From Algoriphagus chordae (GTDB lineage: Bacteria > Bacteroidota > Bacteroidia > Cytophagales > Cyclobacteriaceae), in contig NZ_QKZT01000007.1 in the NCBI RefSeq assembly GCF_003254055.1, forward strand, positions 62,001-126,000: a stretch of 64,000 bases of DNA. Direction: 5' to 3'. Both the position numbers and the translations under genes were made by a program. This document shows, piece by piece, positions 1 through 7,807 of the stretch. The notes beneath the pieces are model-generated. The model did not search any database. It was not told where the DNA came from and saw only the letters and a list, made by a program, of their open reading frames with translations. Positions within the stretch are counted from its first letter, which is position 1. The number at the start of each line of letters is the position of its first letter.

Positions 1-478
1 TGACCTTAGCGACAAACTCCGTGAGGCTATCTCTTTTCATCACTGTAAATAACAGATTGACCTTACCAAAACGTCCTTCTCCGCCCACATTCGTAAAGCG
101 AAAATCCCGCTCCTTCATATATTCAATCAGGTCAGGAAGTGGTTGTGGTGTAATCACTCTCACGAGCACCCTTCCAAGGGCTAGCTTCTCCTCAAAGTAC
201 ATCCCCACATAAGTTCCCATCCCGAAGCCACCAGCATAGGCAACATAAGAAAGTGGATTGTTTATGTTTTGAAAAATCTGACCTATAGCAAGCAACCAAA
301 TAAAGGCTTCAAAAAAGCCCAAAACCGGAGCAATGTTCTTTTTCCCATTCATCATAAACATGATTCTCAGGGTATTGATAGACACATCTCCTACTCTCGC
401 GCAGAAAATAAGTAAAGGCATGATTAGGTAATCGAACAATTGTTCGGAAACACCTAGGGTTTGAAAGAATTCTTGCAT
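1..478 (-). CDS. DUF2179/UPF0316-type membrane protein, C-terminus cut by window edge
   Basis: An open frame runs from an ATG at 478 down to the left edge without a stop, giving about 159 residues of an incomplete protein. It has hydrophobic segments near residues 13-30, 48-65 and 70-90 (the last with YAGGFGMGTYVG), then a soluble part that includes VRVITPQPLPDLI. A short membrane domain followed by a small alpha/beta DUF2179 domain is the UPF0316 (YebE-like) arrangement. The family has no established biochemical role. It reads away from the MFS gene to its right but on the same strand, with 69 bases between them. Family assignment is from recalled pattern, so moderately sure. Confidence 0.7.
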   Translation of the reverse strand, partial: MQEFFQTLGVSEQLFDYLIMPLLIFCARVGDVSINTLRIMFMMNGKKNIAPVLGFFEAFIWLLAIGQIFQNINNPLSYVAYAGGFGMGTYVGMYFEEKLALGRVLVRVITPQPLPDLIEYMKERDFRFTNVGGEGRFGKVNLLFTVMKRDSLTEFVAKV

Positions 479-547
479 GAAATTCGGATTCAGTTTGGAG
501 CCGCAAAACTACATTCTATTCCAGTGAGAGCGAAATAATATTTGGAA

Positions 548-1714
548 TTAGATTTTACGATCTCTACCTGCTGCTATTCCAAAAATGGTAAATGCCAGTG
601 CGAAGAATAACAAAAAGAAAATCAACACATTCCAGTTGTCAAAAAGATCCAGTGAAACCCCAAAAAGAAATGGTCCAAGTGCCGCCAAATAATAGCCAGA
701 AGACTGCACCATAGCCGAAAGTTTGGCGGTAGTTTGATCCTCAGCAGTACGCAAAGCGATCAAGGTATAAGCAATACTCAAACTCGAGCCCATACACAGT
801 CCCACCAATCCCAGCGAAACATAAGTCAGCAGTTCATTTTCTATAAATAATCCCAGATACCCCAGTACATAAGCTACTCCCACGGCCAACACCACTCCGC
901 TCTGTTCCTTGAGTTTGATCAGGAAATTGGGGGCAAAATAAGATCCCAGCAGAGAAACTACCTGCATCATCGAAGACACAAAGCCCGCTTGGGACGGAGT
1001 CCAACCACGAAAAATCAGCATATCCGGCAACCAAGTCACCATAGTGAAATACATCACCGACTGGCATCCCATGAAAATGGTGATCTGCCAAGCCAATTTG
1101 GATTTCCATACATTTTTTGCAGGATCAGTGACCTCCTCGAGACTTGCCTTAGGTCGCTGTAGCTGTGGAATCCATACAATCATCGCCAGCACCATAAATA
1201 TCGCCCAGAACGCCAAAGATCCTCTCCATCCAAAATCCCAATCCACTGCAATAGGCACACTCATACCTACTGCAATCGCCGCAAAAAGTGACATCATCGT
1301 CGCCAGCAAGGCGGTCATCAAACCCAGCTTCTCCGGCAGTCTGACTTTGATCAAAGGAATCAACAGCACATTGGCGATCACGATACCTATCCCTGTCAGT
1401 GCGGTACCGAAGAGCATCAATTCAATCCCTCCCAAGACACGAAGAATCACGCCGGCAGTCAAAATCGCAACTCCCAAAAACACGGCTCGCCCCATCCCCA
1501 GTCGCTTTCCTATGCCAGGAGCAAAAAGCGAAAAAGTCGCAAAAGTCAGTAAAGGAAGCGTCGTGAGAAATCCCGCCAAGCCATTAGACAAACCCAAGTC
1601 TTCACGGATAAATGGAATCAAGGGACCAACAGACGCTATCGAGGTGCGCAAATTGATCGAAACCAAGACAATTCCAGTGATAAGAAGTGATTGGGTGGAA
1701 AATGATTTAGTCAA
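548..1714 (-). CDS. MFS transporter, CynX/NimT-like
   Basis: The 388-residue protein is almost wholly hydrophobic, with about 12 predicted membrane helices and a short charged loop near residues 190-205 between the two halves, as in major facilitator permeases. The first helix contains SINLRTSIASVGPLI, a pattern typical of the CynX/NimT (cyanate, nitroimidazole) branch. The only plausible start is a TTG at 1714, because a stop lies just upstream and the next in-frame ATG would remove the first helices. Substrate cannot be read from sequence; anion or drug export and import are both known in the family. It stands alone, with a repeat-filled spacer upstream and no linked regulator. Confidence 0.85.
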   Translation of the reverse strand: MTKSFSTQSLLITGIVLVSINLRTSIASVGPLIPFIREDLGLSNGLAGFLTTLPLLTFATFSLFAPGIGKRLGMGRAVFLGVAILTAGVILRVLGGIELMLFGTALTGIGIVIANVLLIPLIKVRLPEKLGLMTALLATMMSLFAAIAVGMSVPIAVDWDFGWRGSLAFWAIFMVLAMIVWIPQLQRPKASLEEVTDPAKNVWKSKLAWQITIFMGCQSVMYFTMVTWLPDMLIFRGWTPSQAGFVSSMMQVVSLLGSYFAPNFLIKLKEQSGVVLAVGVAYVLGYLGLFIENELLTYVSLGLVGLCMGSSLSIAYTLIALRTAEDQTTAKLSAMVQSSGYYLAALGPFLFGVSLDLFDNWNVLIFFLLFFALAFTIFGIAAGRDRKI

Positions 1715-1849
1715 GGCTGATTATAAAAATTAAAGAATACTAAGAATGAAATATTAGCGACTCATTAAGCTCAGTAAAACTAGGGAAATTTAAAGTGAAT
1801 TAGTGACGCATTGGTAGACTTCTGGATTATTTGACTGAACAGTATGCTG

Positions 1850-1873
1850 GTCATCCCGAGCGGAGTCGAGGGA
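1850..1873. repeat. Interspersed-repeat-like sequence of the GTCATCCCGAGCGGAGTCGAGG type
   Basis: The word GTCATCCCGAGCGGAGTC, followed by GAGGGA, matches a short intergenic sequence I recall as common in Bacteroidota genomes. It lies in a spacer and encodes nothing visible. No second full copy was found in this window, so the repeat status rests on general knowledge rather than on internal evidence. Confidence 0.4.
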
Positions 1874-1940
1874 GGCTTCGACTTCACTACCAATGACAGA
1901 TTGATTTGAGGACATCAAAAGCTGGTCAGTTCGAGTACCC

Positions 1941-1996
1941 GAGAGACGGGAGTCTAGAGGTTCGAGAACCTTTCGACTTCGAGACTCTCGTCTCTC
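1941..1996. repeat. Long imperfect inverted repeat (hairpin)
   Basis: The left arm 1941-1954 (GAGAGACGGGAGTC) pairs with the right arm 1983-1996 (GACTCTCGTCTCTC) at 13 of 14 positions. A smaller hairpin, GGTTC-GA-GAACC, sits in the loop near 1959-1970. There is no T-run on either side, so it does not look like a rho-independent terminator. It may be a REP-like mobile palindrome. Confidence 0.5.
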
Positions 1997-2214
1997 AAGT
2001 GCTCAAGGTGACCATGGTTATGGTTCCAAACCAAATTACTGTCATTTCATTTTTGTATGTTCAAAGAATATTTAATACTCAGCCTGACATCACTTGAGAC
2101 AACCTTCTTTGGTTCAAGTCTCAGGACTTGGACCCAGATCAATGAAGTCTTCAGACTTCTATTCGTCTGTGCATGCAGTGGCGCCGCCGCGAGAGACAAA
2201 TTAACAGAACCTAA

Positions 2215-2269
2215 AACCTTCGAGGAGGTCCCGAAGTCTAGCGACGTTCGGGATAGTATCTCAAAGGTT
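2215..2269 (-). terminator. Nested hairpin downstream of the XRE/S24 gene, terminator-like
   Basis: The outer arms 2215-2224 (AACCTTCGAG) and 2260-2269 (CTCAAAGGTT) pair at 9 of 10 positions. The inner arms 2229-2235 (TCCCGAA) and 2247-2253 (TTCGGGA) pair perfectly. Read on the minus strand, the outer stem is followed by TTTTA, as expected for a terminator about 40 bases after the regulator's stop. The outer stem words recur in the terminator at 23792-23822. Confidence 0.5.
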
Positions 2270-2312
2270 ATACCCCTTTCGCTGCGCCGCCGCGCCGTTG
2301 CGAGAGCCCCCC

Positions 2313-3122
2313 TTACAACTCACCCTTCTGCATCAACCCCAATTTCCTATTGATCTCCGAGATCTCGATTCCCACTTGCTGTAGCGTCAATGGCTCCTGC
2401 GGAAACTCATCACTCATATAGTATTCAAATTTCCAGATCTCACGAATTTCCTCAGCTGGAACTTGATAGGAGGTATAGACAGGATTGAGCGAGCGCAGCA
2501 AAAAGTTTCTTTCCTCGGCCTGAAAACTCAGCATCTTAAAACTGAGCCCTTCACTTGCCGTCACCACGATGCAGGGAGTTTCTTTGGCAAGTCGCCACTC
2601 AGATAAATAAGATCCGATCACATAGGCTCCATCTGCGATCGGTAGCATACTGTCTCCTTCAGTTTGGAACATGCGATATTTCTTGTCCTTTGGCAGATTG
2701 GGAAGATTGAAAACTGGTAGTGTGCTCAGATATTCTGGATCTCCGAAGCCTCCCAAGTAACCCGCTTTCGCTTTAATCGGGACAAGCTCTATGTTGTCCT
2801 CATTACTTGAACTCACGGTGGTGGCGAGAATCCGAACTTTCGAACCGCTCAGAAAGACATCATTGCCAGCTTCCAGATCCCGGATTTTCAACTCGCTGAG
2901 CTTCGAAAGATCCACCCGCAGCAGGGTATCCACACTCATCCTAAAGTAATCGGCACAGAGCAGCAAATCCTCGATAGCCGGCGACTTGCTATGCCCATTC
3001 TCATGTGCATTCAACTTAGCCCTGGTCATGCCAAGATTTTCAGCAAGCATGTCCTGACTCAATTTGCGTCGCTTTCTAAGAAATTTCAGATTGCTCGCCC
3101 AGAAAAAGCTTTGACTTCCCAT
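2313..3122 (-). CDS. XRE-family regulator with LexA/UmuD-like S24 autoprotease domain
   Basis: The 269-residue protein has an N-terminal helix-turn-helix (about residues 11-70, with RKRRKLSQDMLAENLGMTRAKLNAHE split over two helices) and a C-terminal S24 peptidase fold. An Ala120-Gly121 pair is a plausible self-cleavage site, Ser158 in EGDSM is the nucleophile and Lys196 in LSFKM the general base. By analogy with LexA, lambda CI and UmuD, RecA filaments would trigger cleavage and derepression; this is inference. A TTG five codons upstream also opens the frame, but the ATG at 3122 gives the usual N-terminus. The gene diverges from dinB, and the shared spacer carries an operator-like inverted repeat, which suggests that it represses itself and the polymerase pair. 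Confidence 0.85.
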   Translation of the reverse strand: MGSQSFFWASNLKFLRKRRKLSQDMLAENLGMTRAKLNAHENGHSKSPAIEDLLLCADYFRMSVDTLLRVDLSKLSELKIRDLEAGNDVFLSGSKVRILATTVSSSNEDNIELVPIKAKAGYLGGFGDPEYLSTLPVFNLPNLPKDKKYRMFQTEGDSMLPIADGAYVIGSYLSEWRLAKETPCIVVTASEGLSFKMLSFQAEERNFLLRSLNPVYTSYQVPAEEIREIWKFEYYMSDEFPQEPLTLQQVGIEISEINRKLGLMQKGEL

Positions 3123-3130
3123 TTTTATTC

Positions 3131-3168
3131 GATACAATTAATGACAATAAAATGATATTAATAGTATC
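3131..3168. promoter_or_regulatory. Operator-like inverted repeat between the XRE/S24 gene and dinB
   Basis: Arms 3131-3146 (GATACAATTAATGACA) and 3153-3168 (reverse complement GATACTATTAATATCA) match at 13 of 16 positions and are centred near 3149.5. The repeat fills most of the 69-base divergent spacer, so one bound dimer or tetramer could block both directions. It is a natural site for the adjacent helix-turn-helix regulator. Confidence 0.6.
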
Positions 3169-3175
3169 AAATATA
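3168..3175 (-). promoter_or_regulatory. Bacteroidota-type -7 element for the XRE/S24 gene
   Basis: On the minus strand the bases read TATATTTG, a perfect match to the TAnnTTTG consensus. The predicted start point near 3161 falls inside the right arm of the operator-like repeat, about 39 bases before the ATG at 3122. No good -33 element is visible. Confidence 0.5.
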
Positions 3176-3191
3176 GCAAGTAATCTGAGAA

Positions 3192-4340
3192 ATGGAAAGG
3201 CATATCGTGCATTTGGATTTGGACACGTTTTTTGTGTCCGTGGAGCGGTTGAAAAACGCTGCCCTCAAGGACAAGCCTGTCATCATCGGCGGCAGCTCCG
3301 ATCGTGGGGTAGTAGCTTCCTGCAGTTACGAGGCACGGAAATTCGGTGTGCATTCGGCCATGCCCATGAAGTTGGCGCGGAGACTTTGCCCTTCGGCATT
3401 TTATATCAAAGGCGATCATGACAGCTACAGCCAGCAGTCCCGCTTGGTCACCGAAGTTATTCAAGAGCAAGTGCCGCTGATGGAGAAGGCTTCGATTGAT
3501 GAGTTTTACATCGATATGACGGGAATGGACAGGTTTTTTGGTTGTGAGAAATTCACCAAAGAACTACGGGAAAGGATCGTCCGAGAATCTGGTTTGCCGA
3601 TTTCCTGTGCTTTGGCAGTAAACAAATTGGTATCCAAAGTAGCCACCCATGACGCCAAGCCCAATGGGCAGAGGACTATTCCTTTTGGAAATGAAAAACC
3701 CTACCTCGCTCCTCTCCCGATCAGGAGAATGCCAGGCGTGGGCGAAAAAACCTCCACACTGCTGGAGCGCATGGGCGTGGAAAGCATCAAACTGCTCAGC
3801 GAGATTCCTCCACGGATGATGCAAAATCTCTTGGGAAAATCAGGAATCGACCTTTCCAGAAAAGCCAATGGAATCGACGAATCTCCAGTCATTCCTTACA
3901 CCGAGCAGAAAAGCATAGGCACCGAAAACACCTTTGAATCGGACACCATCGACATGGCTTTTCTCAATAGCCAATTGGTACGGATGACGGAGAAAGTCGG
4001 CTTTGAACTTCGCCAAAAAAACAAACTCTGTGGCTGCATCACGGTGAAGCTTCGCTATGCCAATTTCGACACGGTCAGCCGGCAGTGCATTATATCTTAC
4101 ACCAGTTCGGACGAAGTACTGCTACAGCGAGCCAAGGAACTCTTTGCGAAGCTCTATGAAAAGAGAATGCTTGTGCGGCTGGTTGGTGTGAAAGTCTCTC
4201 ATCTCGTGCAAGGTTGTCAGCAGATCGATCTTTTCCAAGACACCGAAGAAGGTGTGAGCCTGTACCAAGCCATCGACTGGATCAAAAACCGCTACGGCGA
4301 AAAAAGCCTCACCCGAGCCATCACCTTAACCCGCGCCTAA
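3192..4340 (+). CDS. dinB: DNA polymerase IV (Y-family translesion polymerase)
   Basis: This 382-residue enzyme inserts nucleotides opposite damaged bases. The catalytic carboxylates are present: Asp9 and Asp11 in HLDLDTFF, and Asp103-Glu104 in SIDEFYID. It is therefore an active Y-family polymerase and not an ImuB-type pseudo-polymerase. A helix-hairpin-helix stretch follows (RRMPGVGEKTSTLL), then the little-finger domain. Near the C-terminus QQIDLF (343-348) fits the beta-clamp binding motif QxxLF. The start is the ATG at 3192. It is followed after a single base by the dnaE-type gene, so the two are surely co-transcribed and probably translationally coupled. The divergent S24 regulator points to damage-inducible control. 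Confidence 0.93.
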   Translation: MERHIVHLDLDTFFVSVERLKNAALKDKPVIIGGSSDRGVVASCSYEARKFGVHSAMPMKLARRLCPSAFYIKGDHDSYSQQSRLVTEVIQEQVPLMEKASIDEFYIDMTGMDRFFGCEKFTKELRERIVRESGLPISCALAVNKLVSKVATHDAKPNGQRTIPFGNEKPYLAPLPIRRMPGVGEKTSTLLERMGVESIKLLSEIPPRMMQNLLGKSGIDLSRKANGIDESPVIPYTEQKSIGTENTFESDTIDMAFLNSQLVRMTEKVGFELRQKNKLCGCITVKLRYANFDTVSRQCIISYTSSDEVLLQRAKELFAKLYEKRMLVRLVGVKVSHLVQGCQQIDLFQDTEEGVSLYQAIDWIKNRYGEKSLTRAITLTRA

Positions 4341-4341
4341 G

Positions 4342-7296
4342 ATGTTTATTACTTGTAAAACCTGGTTTAGCTATCGCTACGGCACCTTCAGCACCGAGGC
4401 ACTCGTGAATGCGGCAGCAGAGCGCGGCCTAACTTCCCTTGGCCTTACCAATATCAACAGCACGGCAGACATCTGGGATTTTGTGGATTTCTGTAGGGAA
4501 AAGAAAATCAAACCGCTCGTAGGGGCAGAAATCCACAATGCCGATGTTTTCTGCTATACTTTATTGGCTAAAAGTGATGCTGGATTACTGGAGATTAATC
4601 ATTTTCTTTCGAAGCATTTGCAGGAAAAAAAAGATTTTCCTGAGCGCCCAACTTGCTTTTCGGAAGTGTTGATCATTTATCCTTTTGGGAGCTTAGCCGC
4701 ACAAAATCTCAAAGAGTATGAATTCATCGGGGTATTGGCAAGCCAACTGAACCGCATCAAAAAACAGGAAGTGGAAGCCGCGCCCAAGAAATGGATCATC
4801 CGACATCCCGTGACTTTTCAGGACAAAACCGCTTTCAATATCCATCGGCTGCTTCGAGCCATCGGCAAGAATACGCTGATCAGTAAGTTGGGGGAAAAAG
4901 ACTTTGCTTCTCCAGACGAAATGTTTGTACCGGAAGCAGCGCTGATGAGTGCTTTTCGGAATTTCCCCGGCATGATCAGCAATACACTCCAACTGATCGA
5001 TAGCTGTGAAATCAAAACAGAACTCCATACCGACAAGAACAAAAAGCACTACTCTGCAAGCAAGGAAGACGATAGGATTTTGCTGGAAAAACTCGCCATG
5101 GAAGGTCTGCAGTATCGCTACGGAAATAATCCTACAGCCAAAGCTCGGGTGATCAAAGAACTGAAGATCATCGATCAGCTAAATTTCAATGCCTATTTTC
5201 TGATCGTTTGGGATGTGATCCGCTATGCCCAAAACCGTGGCTTTTACTACGTAGGTCGAGGTAGCGGAGCCAATTCCATCGTGGCCTATTGTCTGAAAAT
5301 AACGGATGTGGATCCCATCAAACTCGACCTCTACTTCGAGCGATTTCTGAATCCGCACCGGACCTCTCCACCAGATTTTGACATGGATTTCTCCTGGAAA
5401 GATCGGGATGAAGTCATCGATTACATTTTCAAGCGCTACGGCAAAGACCACGTGTCCCTACTCGGAATGTACAGTACCTTCCAGCGGAGAGCAGTCATCC
5501 GTGAACTGGGGAAGGTTTTTGGCCTGCCAAAAGAAGAAATCGACCAACTCGTGCGTGGCAAAGATCAGCCGATGAACGAGGACAAAATCCAGCGCACCAT
5601 TCTGAAATACGGACAGCTGCTGGAGAATTTTCCCAATCATCATTCCATTCACCCTGGCGGGATGCTGATTTCGGAGAACCCCATCTATCAATACACGGTG
5701 AATGAAATGCCACCGAAGGGATTTTGCACCGCGCAGATCGACATGTTTTTGGCAGAGAAAATTGGCTTGTTCAAACTCGATATCCTCAGTCAGCGCGGAC
5801 TCGGACATATCAAAGAAGCCATCCGACTGGTAAAGCAAAACAAGGGAATCGATATCGACATTCACCGAGTAGAGGAATTCATGAGCGACCCAAAAGTCGC
5901 CGCACAAATCCGGAAGGCGGATACCATCGGTTGTTTCTATATCGAAAGCCCAGCTATGCGGCAGCTCCTCACCAAACTGAAGTGTGACGATTACCTCACG
6001 CTGGTGGCGGCGAGTTCCATCATTCGCCCGGGCGTGTCACAGTCAGGCATGATGAAGCAGTACATCGAGCGCTTCCACGATCCTAAAAAAGTCGTATACC
6101 TCCATCCCAAAATGAAGGAACTGCTAGCAGAAACCTACGGCGTGATGGTCTATCAGGAAGATGTGATCAAGGTCGCGCATCACTTTGCCGGCTTGGACAT
6201 GGGCGAGGCAGATATCCTGCGCCGAGCTATGTCCGGCAAGTATAGATCACATAACAAATTCAACGAAATCAGGGAAAAATTCTTCAAAAACTGCAAGGAA
6301 ATTGGGCATGAAGAAACGGTAACCGCAGAAGTTTGGAGGCAAATGGAGTCCTTTGGTGGCTATTCATTTTCCAAGGCGCACTCGGCTTCTTTTGCCGTGG
6401 AAAGCTATCAGAGTCTGTACCTGAAGACCTATTTCCCCATGGAATTTATGGTGGCCGTGATCAATAATTTCGGAGGGTTTTACAGCACCGAATTTTACTT
6501 CCACGAGCTGAAGCGTACCGGAGCCAAAGTAAATCCGCCCTGCGTCAATCGCAGCGAATACCTCTCCAATATCCGCGGCGAAGAGGTCTTTGTAGGTTTG
6601 ATCCATATACAGCAGTTGGAGAAAAAGCTCTGTGATTTCATTCTCGTAGAAAGGCAAGCCAATGGCGCTTACCTGAGTTTGGAGGATTTCATCGAGCGCA
6701 CACATGCCGGGCCAGAGCAACTGAATATTCTGATCAGCGTGGGCGCATTTGGATTTACGGGTTTAGGGAAAAAGAAACTGCTCTGGAAAGCGAATTTCGC
6801 ACAGAAGCATCTCAGTTCTATTCCTGATTCTCCCGCTCTTTTCAGAGAACCTCCCATGGACTTCACGCTACCGGATTTCCCGGATTACCCCCTCGAAGAT
6901 GCGCTGGACGAGATCAATGTGCTGGGTTTTGCGCTTACGGATATGTTCAGACTATGTGCGCATGACGGCAGCGGAACCGTCTTCGCCGAGCAGCTTCCAA
7001 GCTTGCTGGGAAAAAATGTAGAAGTTCTTGGACAACTGGTCGTGACCAAAGATGTGCGAACCATCCATCGGGAGCACATGGCTTTTGGGACATTCCTAGA
7101 CCCCAAAGGTGACTGGCTGGATACGGTGCATTTCCCTCCTTCGCTGAAGCGCTATCCATTTCAAGGCAAGGGTTTTTATAAAATGAGAGGCAGGGTCATG
7201 GAGGAATTTGGCACCTATGCGGTGGAGGTCAATTCGATGTGGAAAGTGGGGTTGAGGGGGAAGAAGGAGGTGGTGAGATCAACTATGTCACAATAA
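4342..7296 (+). CDS. dnaE: DNA polymerase III alpha subunit, error-prone DnaE2-like type
   Basis: The 984-residue C-family polymerase is shorter than a replicative DnaE (about 1160). The palm carboxylates are intact: Asp347 and Asp349 in PDFDMDF, and Asp480 in FKLDIL. The N-terminal PHP domain is recognisable (SYRYGTFSTEALVNAA) but the usual His-x-His metal motif is replaced by ITCKT, so a PHP-based phosphoesterase or proofreading activity is unlikely. The C-terminus keeps an OB-like segment (VEVLGQLVVTKDVRT). The gene lies one base after dinB. Together with the S24 regulator this is the Bacteroidota counterpart of ImuA-ImuB-DnaE2 mutagenesis cassettes, which is inference from arrangement. 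The main replicative alpha subunit should lie elsewhere. Confidence 0.9.
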   Translation: MFITCKTWFSYRYGTFSTEALVNAAAERGLTSLGLTNINSTADIWDFVDFCREKKIKPLVGAEIHNADVFCYTLLAKSDAGLLEINHFLSKHLQEKKDFPERPTCFSEVLIIYPFGSLAAQNLKEYEFIGVLASQLNRIKKQEVEAAPKKWIIRHPVTFQDKTAFNIHRLLRAIGKNTLISKLGEKDFASPDEMFVPEAALMSAFRNFPGMISNTLQLIDSCEIKTELHTDKNKKHYSASKEDDRILLEKLAMEGLQYRYGNNPTAKARVIKELKIIDQLNFNAYFLIVWDVIRYAQNRGFYYVGRGSGANSIVAYCLKITDVDPIKLDLYFERFLNPHRTSPPDFDMDFSWKDRDEVIDYIFKRYGKDHVSLLGMYSTFQRRAVIRELGKVFGLPKEEIDQLVRGKDQPMNEDKIQRTILKYGQLLENFPNHHSIHPGGMLISENPIYQYTVNEMPPKGFCTAQIDMFLAEKIGLFKLDILSQRGLGHIKEAIRLVKQNKGIDIDIHRVEEFMSDPKVAAQIRKADTIGCFYIESPAMRQLLTKLKCDDYLTLVAASSIIRPGVSQSGMMKQYIERFHDPKKVVYLHPKMKELLAETYGVMVYQEDVIKVAHHFAGLDMGEADILRRAMSGKYRSHNKFNEIREKFFKNCKEIGHEETVTAEVWRQMESFGGYSFSKAHSASFAVESYQSLYLKTYFPMEFMVAVINNFGGFYSTEFYFHELKRTGAKVNPPCVNRSEYLSNIRGEEVFVGLIHIQQLEKKLCDFILVERQANGAYLSLEDFIERTHAGPEQLNILISVGAFGFTGLGKKKLLWKANFAQKHLSSIPDSPALFREPPMDFTLPDFPDYPLEDALDEINVLGFALTDMFRLCAHDGSGTVFAEQLPSLLGKNVEVLGQLVVTKDVRTIHREHMAFGTFLDPKGDWLDTVHFPPSLKRYPFQGKGFYKMRGRVMEEFGTYAVEVNSMWKVGLRGKKEVVRSTMSQ

Positions 7297-7366
7297 CATG
7301 ATATAATGTAGTCGAGAGTCTCATAAAACTAAAAAAGAAGAGATGATTTAATATTAATTTTAACGC

Positions 7367-7807
7367 TCAACTCGATAAGTAACTATAATCCTGCGGATAA
7401 AGATTAAAAATCACATCTTTACTGTAATATTTATAGGTTTGAGGAGGAGCAAATCTCGGGAATTTCCTCTTAATACTTTCTAATGAAATTTTTGACTTAA
7501 GTCTTTTTGCACTATTAATCACAATGCCTACAGCCCTAGAAGATTCAGAATAATAATCAAAAAATCTTGTCTCATCAATTCCAAGCACCTCTGAATGACT
7601 GTTCCAAATCTCCTTTGGAGTAGACCTGATTACTTTTTCAATTTGGCACACTCCTACAATGGCCATTTCCGGAGATGTACTGTAGACAATCATTAAATCA
7701 CCTGGTTCAACATGTGGAGAAACTTTACGTAATTCAATTTTTTTAGTACCATCAAAGATCTTCTCTACAAATTCAGGCTTAATCGAAACTAAAATTAACT
7801 TACTCAT
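7367..7807 (-). CDS. ASCH-domain (PUA-like fold) protein, predicted RNA binding
   Basis: The 146-residue protein begins with LILVSIKPEFVEKIFDGTKKIELRK, the typical first strand-helix-strand of ASCH domains with the ELRK signature, followed by PGDLMIVYSTSP and AIVGVCQIEKV. Such domains are PUA-like and are thought to bind RNA or modified nucleotides. Its ATG overlaps the stop of the upstream gene by one base (TAATG), so it is translationally coupled to the GNAT-PIN fusion. The region is much richer in A+T than the dinB-dnaE genes next to it, which suggests acquisition as a unit. It is the last gene of a three-gene operon, and dnaE converges on it. Biological role unknown. Confidence 0.8.
   Translation of the reverse strand: MSKLILVSIKPEFVEKIFDGTKKIELRKVSPHVEPGDLMIVYSTSPEMAIVGVCQIEKVIRSTPKEIWNSHSEVLGIDETRFFDYYSESSRAVGIVINSAKRLKSKISLESIKRKFPRFAPPQTYKYYSKDVIFNLYPQDYSYLSS

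Larger units (their letters stand above)
1735..2312. other. Intergenic spacer rich in palindromes, no convincing gene
   Basis: The 578 bases hold several short inverted repeats (listed separately) and two copies of the GC-rich word GCGCCGCCGCG at 2181-2191 and 2284-2294, which stand out from the A+T-rich surroundings. The two open frames here (63 and 98 codons) have no domain pattern, no ribosome binding site and unbiased composition, so they are not called as genes. Confidence 0.6.

Noticed and set aside
1044-1733. A 229-codon open frame on the plus strand
   Set aside because: It lies antisense to the MFS transporter, has no domain pattern, and its composition mirrors the transmembrane codons of the opposite strand.
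1906-2353. Two open frames (63 and 98 codons) in the repeat-rich spacer
   Set aside because: They have no start context or recognisable domain, run through palindromes, and the second overlaps the end of the S24 regulator.
3123-3137. TTG start five codons upstream for the S24 regulator
   Set aside because: The codon lies within the operator-like repeat, and the ATG at 3122 gives the usual family N-terminus.
3152-3470. Frames overlapping the start of dinB on both strands
   Set aside because: They are shadows of the dinB coding sequence, which has all Y-family motifs in its own frame.
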